From assembly GCA_033977485.1 (NCBI GenBank), contig CM066984.1:48968600-49032599 (forward strand): a stretch of 64,000 nucleotides of DNA, given 5' to 3'. The position numbers and the translations under genes were made by a program. The notes under the pieces are model-generated. The model was not told where the DNA came from. It ran no database searches and was given only the letters and a program-made list of their open reading frames with translations. The DNA is from Hydrangea macrophylla (Eukaryota > Streptophyta > Magnoliopsida > Cornales > Hydrangeaceae). Below are positions 1 to 8,835 of the stretch, piece after piece (the stretch's first letter is position 1; each line of letters opens with the position of its first letter).

Positions 1-44
1 TGAACTTTCTTCCCTTTACCTTGGACCATCCAAACCCCTTCACC

Positions 45-2084
45 CTAAGATTTAGAGTTAGTGAGGGCTTGTTGAGGATTTTTGTGACCAGTAGAGGTTT
101 TGATACAGTTGTGCCCAAATTTCTTACACTTAGTGCACAAAATAGGGGTCCATTGATATTCAACATTGAGTGTGATTTGTTCCAACTCCCCACTGAATGG
201 ATCAACAATCTGAATATCAAAATATTTCATGAGTTCTCTTTCTGCATTCACTTCTATACAAATCCTAGCATACGAAATTCTTCTACATGTGGCTGTCAAA
301 TTGTCAACATGTAAAGGCTTTCCAATTATGCTTGCAATATGGCTCAACCCATCAACATTCCAATACTCCAAGGGAATGTTGTAGATATGAACCCAAATGG
401 GGACAGTAGATGGGGCTTCCTTGGTGAGTCTGAGGCTAGTATGCCACTTCTTGAGCAAGATAGGTTGACCTGCTATGTGCCATGGGCCTCCCTCCAATAC
501 AGCTTCACTTTCATCCTTGCTGTTAAATTTGAAATAAAAATATCCAGAATCTGTTGCCAGCATATCATTGAGACCATATTTAGACCATAACCTGATTGAA
601 GCAGATTTAACTAAGGAATAAGGTAGCCTTTTTCCAATAAAATAACCCAAGAGAGTATTATCCCATGCTTTACTTCCTTTAGTAGCAACTGAACTAGGGA
701 GAATGAAGGTATTGTCATCAGGGGCAGTCTGCGGCTTAAAATAATTAAGCTTAAACCCGGGATTAGCCTTAGTTTTCAAAAGGTTTGCCGAATTGCAAGA
801 AGATGCATGGGAGCCTTGGAAGTCAATTTGTGGGCCCGGGTCATTCACATGTGTTGCCTTTAAAATATTATTAGAACCATTAGGGGACATGGCTCCTGAT
901 TTTCGGGCAAAAGCTTCACCTTCCACTTGCTTGTCATCATTGCTTTGCAGCACATTAGTGGTCAAATGGGAACCAACTAATTTGTCATTCATATGACCAG
1001 CGGGTAATGGTGCATTGCCTAGTATATTAGCGGAAATTTCAGTAGTTGCTTGGACCAAGATGCCCCTATCATTGCAAATATCAGCAGTAGTGGTCAAAGG
1101 GCATTGCGTGTGGGCATACATAGGGCCGGGAATCCCGGGAAAGCTACTAGTGAGCACATGGGCATTGCCAGCTTTATGCGGTTTTTGGGTCTCAATGTTA
1201 CCGTTGGGTTTACCTTGCGTAGGCGCGTGGATCTTACTCTCAGCAAACAAAATGGATTGAGAAATTGTGGCACTTTTTGGATCAAACCCAATTCTAATAT
1301 GATCTTTTGCCGAAAGAACTGGTTGAGTTTGACAATGAACTTCCTGAATACCTTCATCATTAATAGAATATATGTCAGTCCGGGAAGGATTTGAAATGAT
1401 AAAGTTATTGCTGGACTTAGAGTGTAAGAGACTAGGAGCATGGGCCACTGCCTCCCTAGCAAACTTCATTTTTCTCTTAAGAACCTTAGTAGAGTCTTGG
1501 TGAGACTTAAAAGCAGTTCCTTCCTCTGGGTTACAGCCCTCACTAGCATCTTGAGTTGAAGAGGCATTCTCCCACTCTTCATGTAATTTAACACAATCAC
1601 TCTGAGCTAGAAAAACAGCCTCCCAAGCTTCTTGAAGCTCAAGTTCATCATCAGTATAACCCTTGGCAGTAGCCAAAGCATAGGGACCCTCTGGGGAAAG
1701 AGCCAGTGTTGGTTTAGCCTCAAAAACAGGTTTGGCAACATTGAGGACCTGGACCTTCCCTTCAGAGATGACACCACCAGATTGAGATCCATTCTTTAGT
1801 AGTACTGAACCATCTCCTTTAAGAGAGTATTTACTCTCCAGATCAGGGGTAATAAAACCCAAAACAGAGGAGACTCTAGTAGTAGATGGAACATTAACAG
1901 AGTGTTCACCATGTGAATCACTAGAGGGTCTCAAAGGAGTAGAAGGGGAATTTTTCTTAGAATGAAGGTTTGAATCCTTAGAAGAAAAATCATTTAGCCT
2001 TGAACTTGAAACAGATTGTTGCTTAGACTTATTGAGATTAGAGGGAGAGGGGGAAGAACCAGGATTCCTCCCTTTCTTACCCAT
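45..2084 (-). pseudogene. LINE ORF1 (DUF4283 and zinc-knuckle protein), C-terminus broken
   Basis: ORF1 of L1-type elements binds the element RNA. The start is placed at the MGKKGR motif (A of ATG at 2084) because LINE-C shares that motif, while the residues upstream differ between copies. About 680 residues are open. Residues ~1-200 are Ser/Pro-rich and contain the family block FIISNPSRTDIYSI at ~215. DUF4283 lies at ~475-610 (GYFIGKRLPYSLVK, LATDSGYFYFKF, LEGGPWHIAGQP, WVHIYNIPLEYW). A knuckle CTKCKKFGHNC is at ~650. The frame then stops at 45, and ORF1-like sequence continues in another frame to base 1, so a frameshift near the end is likely. Confidence 0.85.
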
Positions 2085-2127
2085 CAGAAGATCAAAGAAA
2101 GACAAACGAGAAGGACACTCAAAATCT

Positions 2128-2151
2128 AGAGAGAGGTAGGAGCTTCTCTTT
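2128..2151 (-). other. LINE 5' terminal hairpin
   Basis: On the minus strand: a 7-nt arm, a 10-nt loop beginning AGCTC, and a 7-nt arm. This copy has one mismatch (AAAGAGA against TCTCTCT); four other copies in the window pair perfectly. Confidence 0.6.
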
Positions 2152-2159
2152 CTAACCCA

Positions 2160-3197
2160 TGCTTTCCTTTACTCCTTTGCTAGATTCTTATGGGCTGGTA
2201 ACATTGAAATTAAACATGGTGCAAAAATAGCTTGGGATACTTTAATGATCTTGTGAATGCTACTTGTCTTGTAGATCTTAGGTTTATAGGTATCTTTTTC
2301 TCTTGGTGTAACCGGCAATTTGACTCAGTTTATTTTACCAAAAGAAAGTTGGACAGAGCGCTTGTTAATCCCAGATGCCTGGACTTGTTTCCCTTAGCCT
2401 ATGCAGATTTCCCCCCTCTGGTATCTCTAATCACTCTCCTATTATAGTCAATGTTTCTCCTTCTGCTGAACGGAAAGGTAAACCTTTTAAGTTTTACAAT
2501 TATTGGACAGAGTTGGAAAAATTTAATGATACTGTCAGCACTTCTTGGGCTAGACACATAGAAGGCACTTTCCAATTTCAATTGTTTCACAGTTTAAAGA
2601 ACCTTAAAGGTGCCCTTAAAATTCTCACTAAGGATTCCTTAGGTAAAGAGAGAGTTTTAGCTAATAAAGCTAGGGAAGACCTTTGGCTTTGTCAAAGGAA
2701 CCTAGATGAAAAACCAGGTGACACTTCCCTTAGAATCCTCAAAAAGGATCTTATGCAAGGTTTGTTAAAAGCCATTCATTTTGAAGAAGAGATAATTAGG
2801 CAAAAATCTAGAATTCAATGGCTTGATGCTGGGGATAAGAACACTTCTTACTTTCATAATGCTGTTAAAAACCGAAGGAACAACAAACGTATTGTGTCCC
2901 TTATTAAACCTGATGGTACCAAGACCACTAATGAAGGGGAAGCCAAAATTAAAGCAATTAGATATTTTAAATCCATACTTGGCACTGCAGCAGCTAACCC
3001 CTACCCAGGTATTAGTGAAGTAAGAAAAACCATCCAGAAGCGTATTCCTACAGAATCAGCTAACAGCATGGATGACATCCCTAGTGGTGATGACATTAAG
3101 GAAGCCCTCCTTAGTATCCACAGTAATAAAGCTCCGGGTCCTGACGGTTATAATGCTCATTTTTTTAAGAAAACCTGGACAACTACCGGACCTTTAG
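2160..3197 (+). pseudogene. LINE ORF2 fragments (thumb piece, endonuclease end, RT start)
   Basis: 2183-2236 encodes a late ORF2 piece (FLWAGNIEIKHGAKIAW). It joins abruptly at ~2237 to the end of the endonuclease domain (NATCLVDLRFIGIFFSWCNR, KLDRALVN, then SNHSPIIVNV after a frameshift near 2400) and the linker to RT (QWLDAGDKNTSYFHNAVKNR, SNKAPGPDGYNAHFFKKTW). The order is not the native one, so this is a rearranged copy. It ends where the poly(T) of a minus LINE (LINE-J) begins at 3198. The endonuclease SDH motif reads SNH here, losing the Asp. Confidence 0.75.
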
Positions 3198-4937
3198 TTT
3201 TTTTTTTCGGAAAGTGGTAAATATATTCCAAAAAAGGATGTACAACTGTACAAGGGGCATACCCCAGGGTAGACAACAAAGCACAGCAAAAGGACTAGTA
3301 TCTAATATAGCTACTCACTAAAAGCATTAGACAATCAATACAAAAGAGTCAACATAGGTCTCGCAAAACCCAATCAACCTTACAAGATCACATCAATTTA
3401 TGTCCATGGTAGAACAAAAGCGGCTAGTTGAGAGTGTTGTTTCCACTTAGACTGAATATGATTTTGAATTTGTGACACCATGTTTTGGAGCAACATTTCC
3501 TTTGGTGTAGATTTGCCGTTGAAAGTCCTATAATTCCTTTCTCTCCATAGGCCGTAGACTGCAACTCCAAGGCAGATTTTTGGTAAAGCATGTTGGATTC
3601 TCTTACTTGTCCATTTTTGTGCCATCCATAGTACTGTGGTGTCCCAGTCAGATCTGTTCCAAACAAGCCCACATCTAAGCATGAGGTCCTGCCAAACAAA
3701 GGAAGAAAGAGGACATTCAAAAAATAAGTGGTTATGGGTTTCCAAATGACAATGACAAAAAACACAAGCAAGAGGTCCAGAAGTATAATAATAGATCCTA
3801 TCATGTGTTGCCAATCTATTTTGGACAGCAATCCATAATAAGAATTTGTGCCTAGGTGTACATCCTGATAACCAAACAAGTTTATACCAAGGGACCATAG
3901 GTGATACATCCCTCAGATGATCCCATATATGTACCAAATTATATTTCCCATCCGGAGATGTAGTCCAAGAGATACTATCAGTCATACCATTCGGTTTATA
4001 CAAAGTTGACAGAGTAGTTCGAACTTCATTAAGTCCAATGGAATTTGACGTTGGCCAAGCCCAATTAGAATTTCTTACAATAGTTGCCACCTTCGCATTC
4101 ACATCAATTGCAGCATCATAAGCAATCCTATTGGAATATTTCTCAAACAGCGGTCCACAAGGGAGCCAGTTATCAAACCAAAGGGAGGTATGCTGACCAT
4201 TACCAATTTTGTGAAGAATCAATGGTTTAACACTTTCCCTTAGCTTCAATAACTTTCTCCAATACCATGAACATTGGGCTGGGGCTTTGATAGCCCAAAA
4301 GCTTTTAGATTTTATCATATATAAATGCACCCATGCTTTCCAAAGAGAGTTATTTTTTGGGTCAAGAAGATTTCCAATATGCTTAAAATTAAGAATAGTA
4401 TTAGTCAGATAAATGTCTTTAAAACCCAATCCTCCCTCTTTCTTAGGCTTGCAGATTTTTGTCCAAGCAACTTTGGCTCCCTGTCCCTTTTCAGTATCCC
4501 CAGTCCAAAGAAATCTCCTTAACGCTTGCTCCACCTGTTTAAGAACACTTTTAGGCAGAATAAACATCCCAGACCAAAACTGTTGGATCCCAGACAAGAC
4601 TGATTGGATCAATTGAGCCCTGCCAGCATAAGACAAAAGCTTAGACTTCCATGAACTGATTCTAGCACAGATTTTGTTTACAAGGTCTTCACAATGATAC
4701 TTTTTCAATTTAGTAGTGATAAGGGGAACTCCAAGATATCTCATAGGTAAATTTCCTTTAGAGAATTGTAGTTCCCCTTGAATATCACTAGCCAGCTGGT
4801 CTTCAAGACCAGAGAAAAACACACAACTTTTAGCATTATTAGCCTGAAGACCTGAAAAGTCAAAGAATTGATTTAAAGTTGTTCTAATCAACTTGGCAGA
4901 CTCAACATCACCATTAAGTAGGATAATTAAATCATCT
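3198..4937 (-). mobile_element. LINE-J, 5'-truncated LINE
   Basis: The 3' end is at left: poly(T) 3198-3207, the TTCGGAAA terminus, a TGTAC-N4-GTACA palindrome and the GGGGCATACCCC hairpin at 3254-3265. 3208-3397 is 3' UTR. ORF2 follows and stops matching LINE sequence at ~4937, inside the RT catalytic FADD motif (only ADD remains). Right of this lies a short gypsy-derived filler. The plus-strand ORF2 fragment on the left does not resume on the right, so target structure is lost. Confidence 0.8.
3398..4937 (-). pseudogene. LINE ORF2, RT thumb to C-terminal zinc-binding domain
   Basis: An open frame of over 500 residues starting at the RT catalytic Asp-Asp (ADDLIILLNGDV). It runs through the conserved blocks GLQANNAKSC, YLGVPLITTKLKK, SYAGRAQLIQSVLSGIQQFW and KKEGGLGFKD to the zf-RVT-like end (CVFCHCHLETHNHLFFEC) and a stop at 3398. 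The endonuclease and RT fingers/palm are missing. The first 11 residues of the open frame come from unrelated DNA. Confidence 0.85.
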
Positions 4938-4978
4938 GCAGTGGATAGATTTAGTAAGATGGCACATTTCATTCCATG
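4938..4978 (+). other. Filler: ~40-bp gypsy integrase fragment
   Basis: On + it translates to [12 protein letters not shown], the integrase core motif also present in the gypsy-1 polyproteins at ~11200 (+) and ~8090 (-). It is wedged between the broken end of LINE-J and about 30 bp of unassigned DNA (4979-5010). It looks like templated filler copied during break repair. Confidence 0.65.
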
Positions 4979-5010
4979 AAGTCCAATAAGTTAATTCCAA
5001 AAAGTATTCT

Positions 5011-5074
5011 AGAGAGAGAAGCTCCTCCTTCTCTCTAGAAATGTGAGTGTTATGGAGAGACACAAAGCTGTAAG
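5011..5074 (+). mobile_element. LINE-M, 5' end only
   Basis: A plus-oriented LINE 5' terminus with a perfect 7-bp stem, 10-nt loop hairpin at 5013-5036 (AGAGAGA / TCTCTCT, loop starting AGCTC) and ~38 bp of 5' UTR. It is cut off at 5075 by the gypsy-1 LTR. The last five bases, GTAAG, should be the target duplication of that LTR element, but its far end is lost. Confidence 0.7.
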
Positions 5075-5712
5075 TGATGAGAACATGGCGGCTAGCACAA
5101 GGTGGAATGCGGATCCGAACCACGTACCAATTGGTCCAGTTACAAGGGCGCGAGCAAAGTGGTTCAAGGACAATCAATCTCAATGGGCTGGTTCAACAAA
5201 TTTGGGTTGAAACTAATCTGAGTGGCCCAAAGGAGGATACTAGTGATCCACAAGGCTGGGTGTCCATGATTCAAGCTCTAGAATAAATTATAGGCTTGCA
5301 TGCCAACTTAGGGATTTTTTATATTCATTAGTTTCCTTTTATTTTAGTTTTGGGGTGAATTATATTGGACCATAATATTTCGTAGGCTTAAAAGGGCCCA
5401 ACTTTAAGCCTCAGCTATTTAAACAGTTTTAGGGTTTGTAATATTCAGTTTTGATCATTAATAATATTGTGAGAGTTTTCTCTTTGGTTCTTTGAAGAAC
5501 TATTCGAACTTATCAGATTTACTCTGTGGCGTTCATACCTGGACTTATCAATCGAGTTTTCCATCCTTGATTGTGGCGTCTTCGTCCTTTATACCAAGGT
5601 TCGCATCTGTTATAGGTGTTGGGTCGCGGTTTCCATTGAATCTGACAGTAGAACGGTCCGAGACATTAATCGTGTTACGGGTTTCGTCACATTATTGGCG
5701 GGGTTCGTATCA
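5075..5712 (+). repeat. gypsy-1 5' LTR, 638 bp
   Basis: Begins TGATGAGAAC and ends GTATCA. The boundaries are fixed by comparison with two solo LTRs in the window that have perfect target duplications. The first ~210 bp encode the tail of the polyprotein ([24 protein letters not shown], stop at 5286). This copy carries a 4-bp duplication (AATC) near 5164 that shifts the frame and accounts for its extra length over the other copies. A TATA-like tatttaaa lies at 5416-5423. The primer-binding site follows two bases downstream. Confidence 0.9.
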
Positions 5713-5714
5713 GT

Positions 5715-5726
5715 TGGTATCAGAGC
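5715..5726 (+). other. Primer-binding site (initiator Met tRNA)
   Basis: TGGTATCAGAGC, complementary to the 3' end of plant initiator methionine tRNA, two bases after the LTR end. This is the standard minus-strand primer site of many plant LTR retrotransposons. Confidence 0.9.
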
Positions 5727-6538
5727 ACAGTTCTAGTCTCAGGTTTATCATATCTTTTTCGTTTCTGTTCTTATTCGTTTTTGTTTCTGTTCGTTTTCTT
5801 ATTCGTTCTCGTTTCTGAACTGTATAAAAAAAAGGGGTGTTCGATTACGATCTGGAATTTCGTGTTTAGGGTTTGCGAATCTGATCTGTGATTTGCTCTT
5901 GTTACTTCGTGTTTGTTCATTCTCGTGATCGTTGTTATTGTGGTTTTTTTTCCTTCTCGAGAATTAGGGTTTCTGAATCAGATACGTGAACTGTGAAGTC
6001 TGCCTGATTATTCAAAAAAAAAAAAAAAAAAAAAAAAGAGAAGAAAAGAAAAGAAGAAAAGAGATCGGTAAGCCGCCAAAAAAAAAAAAAAAAAAAAATA
6101 GTACAAAAACTCGGCTTAAAATTTTATTTTTGTTTTGTGATATTTGGGGTCTAAGGAGTCCGAATCTGACCTTACTCCATAGTGCGAAAATTTTTTTTTC
6201 CGAAAATTCCATTTTTTTTTATGCTTTTGGAAACCTAGCCATCCGCGTTCGTTTTTAGTCGTGCTTTCAGCTTCCAAATTTGATTGGTCTAGTTTGGGTA
6301 TGGATTGTTACTGAGAAATTCTAGTCATTGTTTGAGCAGTTTCATAAGAACCGAGTGAGAATTACTACGAGTGGAAAATGGCAAGAGTGGTGAGCACATA
6401 AGAGGGTAAAAGCCAAATTTATTTTCAGTTTAAACACGAGTGAACTTGAGTGATACATCCTAGTTGAGTGAAACACGTGAGCGAGAGTTGTGAGGTCCTG
6501 TATATTTTTTTTATCTAATCTTTGTTTTGCAGCGAAAT
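5727..6538 (+). other. gypsy-1 leader between primer site and gag
   Basis: About 810 bp without a convincing gene. It holds two long A runs (6014-6037 and 6078-6098), AG-rich sequence between them and T-rich stretches. The sequence just before the gag ATG (from ~6480) is T-rich. The long homopolymers make this stretch prone to sequencing-length error. Confidence 0.7.
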
Positions 6539-6660
6539 ATGGCCCATAAAGACGAAATTAATGCCGGGGAGGTTTCGGGAGAGACTGATCAGAAACTACT
6601 ATTGGAGGCATTAATGGGTGAAATGAGGAGGGTATTGAGGACAGAGATGGAACAAGTTCA
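6539..6660 (+). pseudogene. gypsy-1 gag, first ~40 residues
   Basis: ATG at 6539 gives MAHKDEINAG, an acidic, helical N-terminus ending EMEQVH. An in-frame upstream ATG at 6527 is possible. It is truncated exactly at 6660, where the terminus of the inverted LTR begins. No other gag sequence of this element is present. Confidence 0.7.
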
Positions 6661-7293
6661 TGATACGAACCCCGCCAATAATGCGACGAAACCCGTAACA
6701 CGATTAATGTCTCGGACCGTTCTACTGTCAGATTCAATGGAAACCGCGATCCAACACCTATAACAGATGCGAACCTTGGTATAAAGGATGAAGACGCCAC
6801 AATCAAGGATGGAAAACTCGATTGATAAGTCAAGGTATGAACGCCACAGAGTAAATCTGATAAGTTCGAATAGTTCTTCAAAGAACCAAAGAGAAAACTC
6901 TCACAATATTATTAATGATCAAAACTGAATATTACAAACCCTAAAACTGTTTAAATAGCTGAGGCTTAAAGTTGGGCCCTTTTAAGCCTACGAAATATTA
7001 TGGTCCAATATAATTCACCCCAAACTAAAATAAAAGGAAACTAATGAATATAAAAAGTCCCTAAGTTGGCATGCAAGCCTATAATTTATTCTAGAGCTTG
7101 AATCATGGACACCCAGCCTTGTGGATCACTAGTATCCTCCTTTGGGCCACTCAGATTAGTCTCAACCCAAATTTGTTGAACCAGCCCATTGAGATTGTCC
7201 TTGAATCGCTTTGCTCGCGCCCTTGTAACCGGCCCAATTGGCACGTGGTTCGGGTCCGCATTCCACCTTGTGCTAGCCGCCATGTTCTCATCA
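6661..7293 (-). repeat. gypsy-1 LTR, inverted, 633 bp
   Basis: The 3' LTR of the minus-oriented part: starts (sense) TGATGAG at 7293, ends at 6661 with the exact LTR terminus. The polyprotein reads into it from 7294 and stops at 7086-7088, so 69 codons lie inside the LTR. The sense polypurine tract AGAGGAGGGGAA abuts it at 7294-7305. The LTR end is fused directly to gag sequence with no intervening base, as expected for integrase strand transfer. Confidence 0.9.
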
Positions 7294-8834
7294 TTCCCCT
7301 CCTCTTGAAAAGGATTTGCCCTCAAATCATCACCTACATCAAAAGGAGATAAATCAGCAACATTAAAAGTAGTACTAACATTATACTCACCAGGCAACTC
7401 TAGCTTGTAGGCATTGTCATTGATGCGCTCAAGAACTTGAAAAGGACCATCGCCTCGGGGAAGCAATTTAGAACGCCTTTGTGCTGGAAATCTTTCTTTT
7501 CGCATGTGTACCCAAACCCAATCTCCGGGTTCAAAGATGATATTGCGTCGCCCTTTGTTAGCTTGCGTTGCATATTGCTCCGTTCTTCGCTCAATATTGA
7601 GCCTTGCTTTCTCATGAATCTGCTTAACAAAATCTGCTTTCTTTTTTCCATCTAAATTAACACGCTCAGTCACAGGTAAAGGAGATAAATCCAAAGGAGT
7701 TAAAGGATTAAAACCATACACAATTTCAAAGGGTGAAAATTTAGTAGCAGAATGGATAGTACGATTATAAGCAAACTCAACATGTGGTAAACATTCTTCC
7801 CATGTTTTGATGTTCTTTTTAATAATAGTCCTTAACAAAGTAGATAAAGTCCTATTTACTACTTCAGTTTGACCATCAGTTTGTGGATGACAAGTAGTAG
7901 AAAATAATAACTTAGTCCCCAACTTACACCACAAGGTCTTCCAAAAGTAACTCAAGAATTTAGCATCTCTATCCGAAACAATGGTTCTAGGCATACCATG
8001 TAACCTCACAATCTCCTTAAAGAACAAATTAGCAACATGTGAAGCATCATCAGTTTTGTGACATGGAATAAAATGTGCCATCTTGGAAAATCTATCCACA
8101 ACCACAAAAATTGAGTCTCGACCGTGTTTAGTCCTAGGTAAACCTAACACAAAATCCATTGAAATATCAATCCATGGTTCACTAGGAATTGGAAGAGGTG
8201 TGTATAAGCCATGGGGTTGTACTCTAGATTTCGCTCGCCTACATGTGACACATCTACCACAAATTCTCTCAACATCTTGTTTCATGCGTGGCCAATAGAA
8301 GTGTTCTTGTAAAACGGCTAATGTTTTTACTACCCCAAAATGTCCCATTAACCCTCCCCCATGTGACTCTCGCACAAGCAACTCTCTCACTGAACAAGTT
8401 GGAATGCACAATTTATTTTCCCGAAATAAAAACCCCTCATGCCTATAGAATTTATTATGGGCTGTTTTTTCACAAGATTCAAATTCTTCACTAAAATCGA
8501 GATCTAAAGGATACAATTCCTTAATATGCTCAAAACCAAGAATCTTAGCATCAAGAGTAGAGATTAGAATGTACCTTCGAGAAAGTGCATCGGCAACGAT
8601 GTTCTCCTTACCTTGTTTATATCGAATGACGTATGGAAACGTCTCAATGAATTCAACCCATCGTGCATGCCTCTTGTTCAGCTTGTGTTGGACTTTAAGG
8701 TGCTTTAAAGACTCATGATCGGTGTGAATCACGAACTCTTTAGGCCACAAGTAATGCTGCCATGTCTCCAAAGCTCGAACCAATGCATACATCTCTTTGT
8801 CATATGTGGGATAGTTTAAGGCAGCCCCACTTAA
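7086..8834 (-). pseudogene. gypsy-1 pol, RNase H end, integrase and LTR-encoded tail
   Basis: An open frame of ~580 residues. It starts inside RNase H ([36 protein letters not shown]). Integrase follows with an HHCC zinc site ([19 protein letters not shown]) and a DDE core ([30 protein letters not shown]). The C-terminal part runs through [15 protein letters not shown] and [15 protein letters not shown]. The last residues (from the GNDEN motif on) are encoded in the LTR and end [10 protein letters not shown]. No motif residue is missing within what remains. The N-terminal side is lost at an inversion breakpoint at 8827-8841. Confidence 0.9.
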
Positions 8835-8835
8835 G

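Larger units (their letters stand above)
1..2156 (-). mobile_element. LINE-K, 5' half of a plant L1-type LINE
   Basis: Minus-strand element carrying its 5' terminal hairpin (2128-2151) and most of ORF1; the rest of ORF1, ORF2 and the 3' end lie left of the window. It matches LINE-B and LINE-C elsewhere in the window in ORF1 organisation and 5' hairpin. It appears to be inserted into a plus-strand LINE whose ORF2 fragments resume at about 2183. No target duplication can be tested because the 3' end is off the window. Confidence 0.85.

Noticed and set aside
5715..5726. Part of a tRNA gene
   Set aside because: Only 12 bases match the tRNA 3' end, and they follow an LTR terminus; it is a primer-binding site.
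6000..6258. Lys-rich protein around 5986-6258
   Set aside because: Product of poly(A) and A/G-rich leader; composition only.
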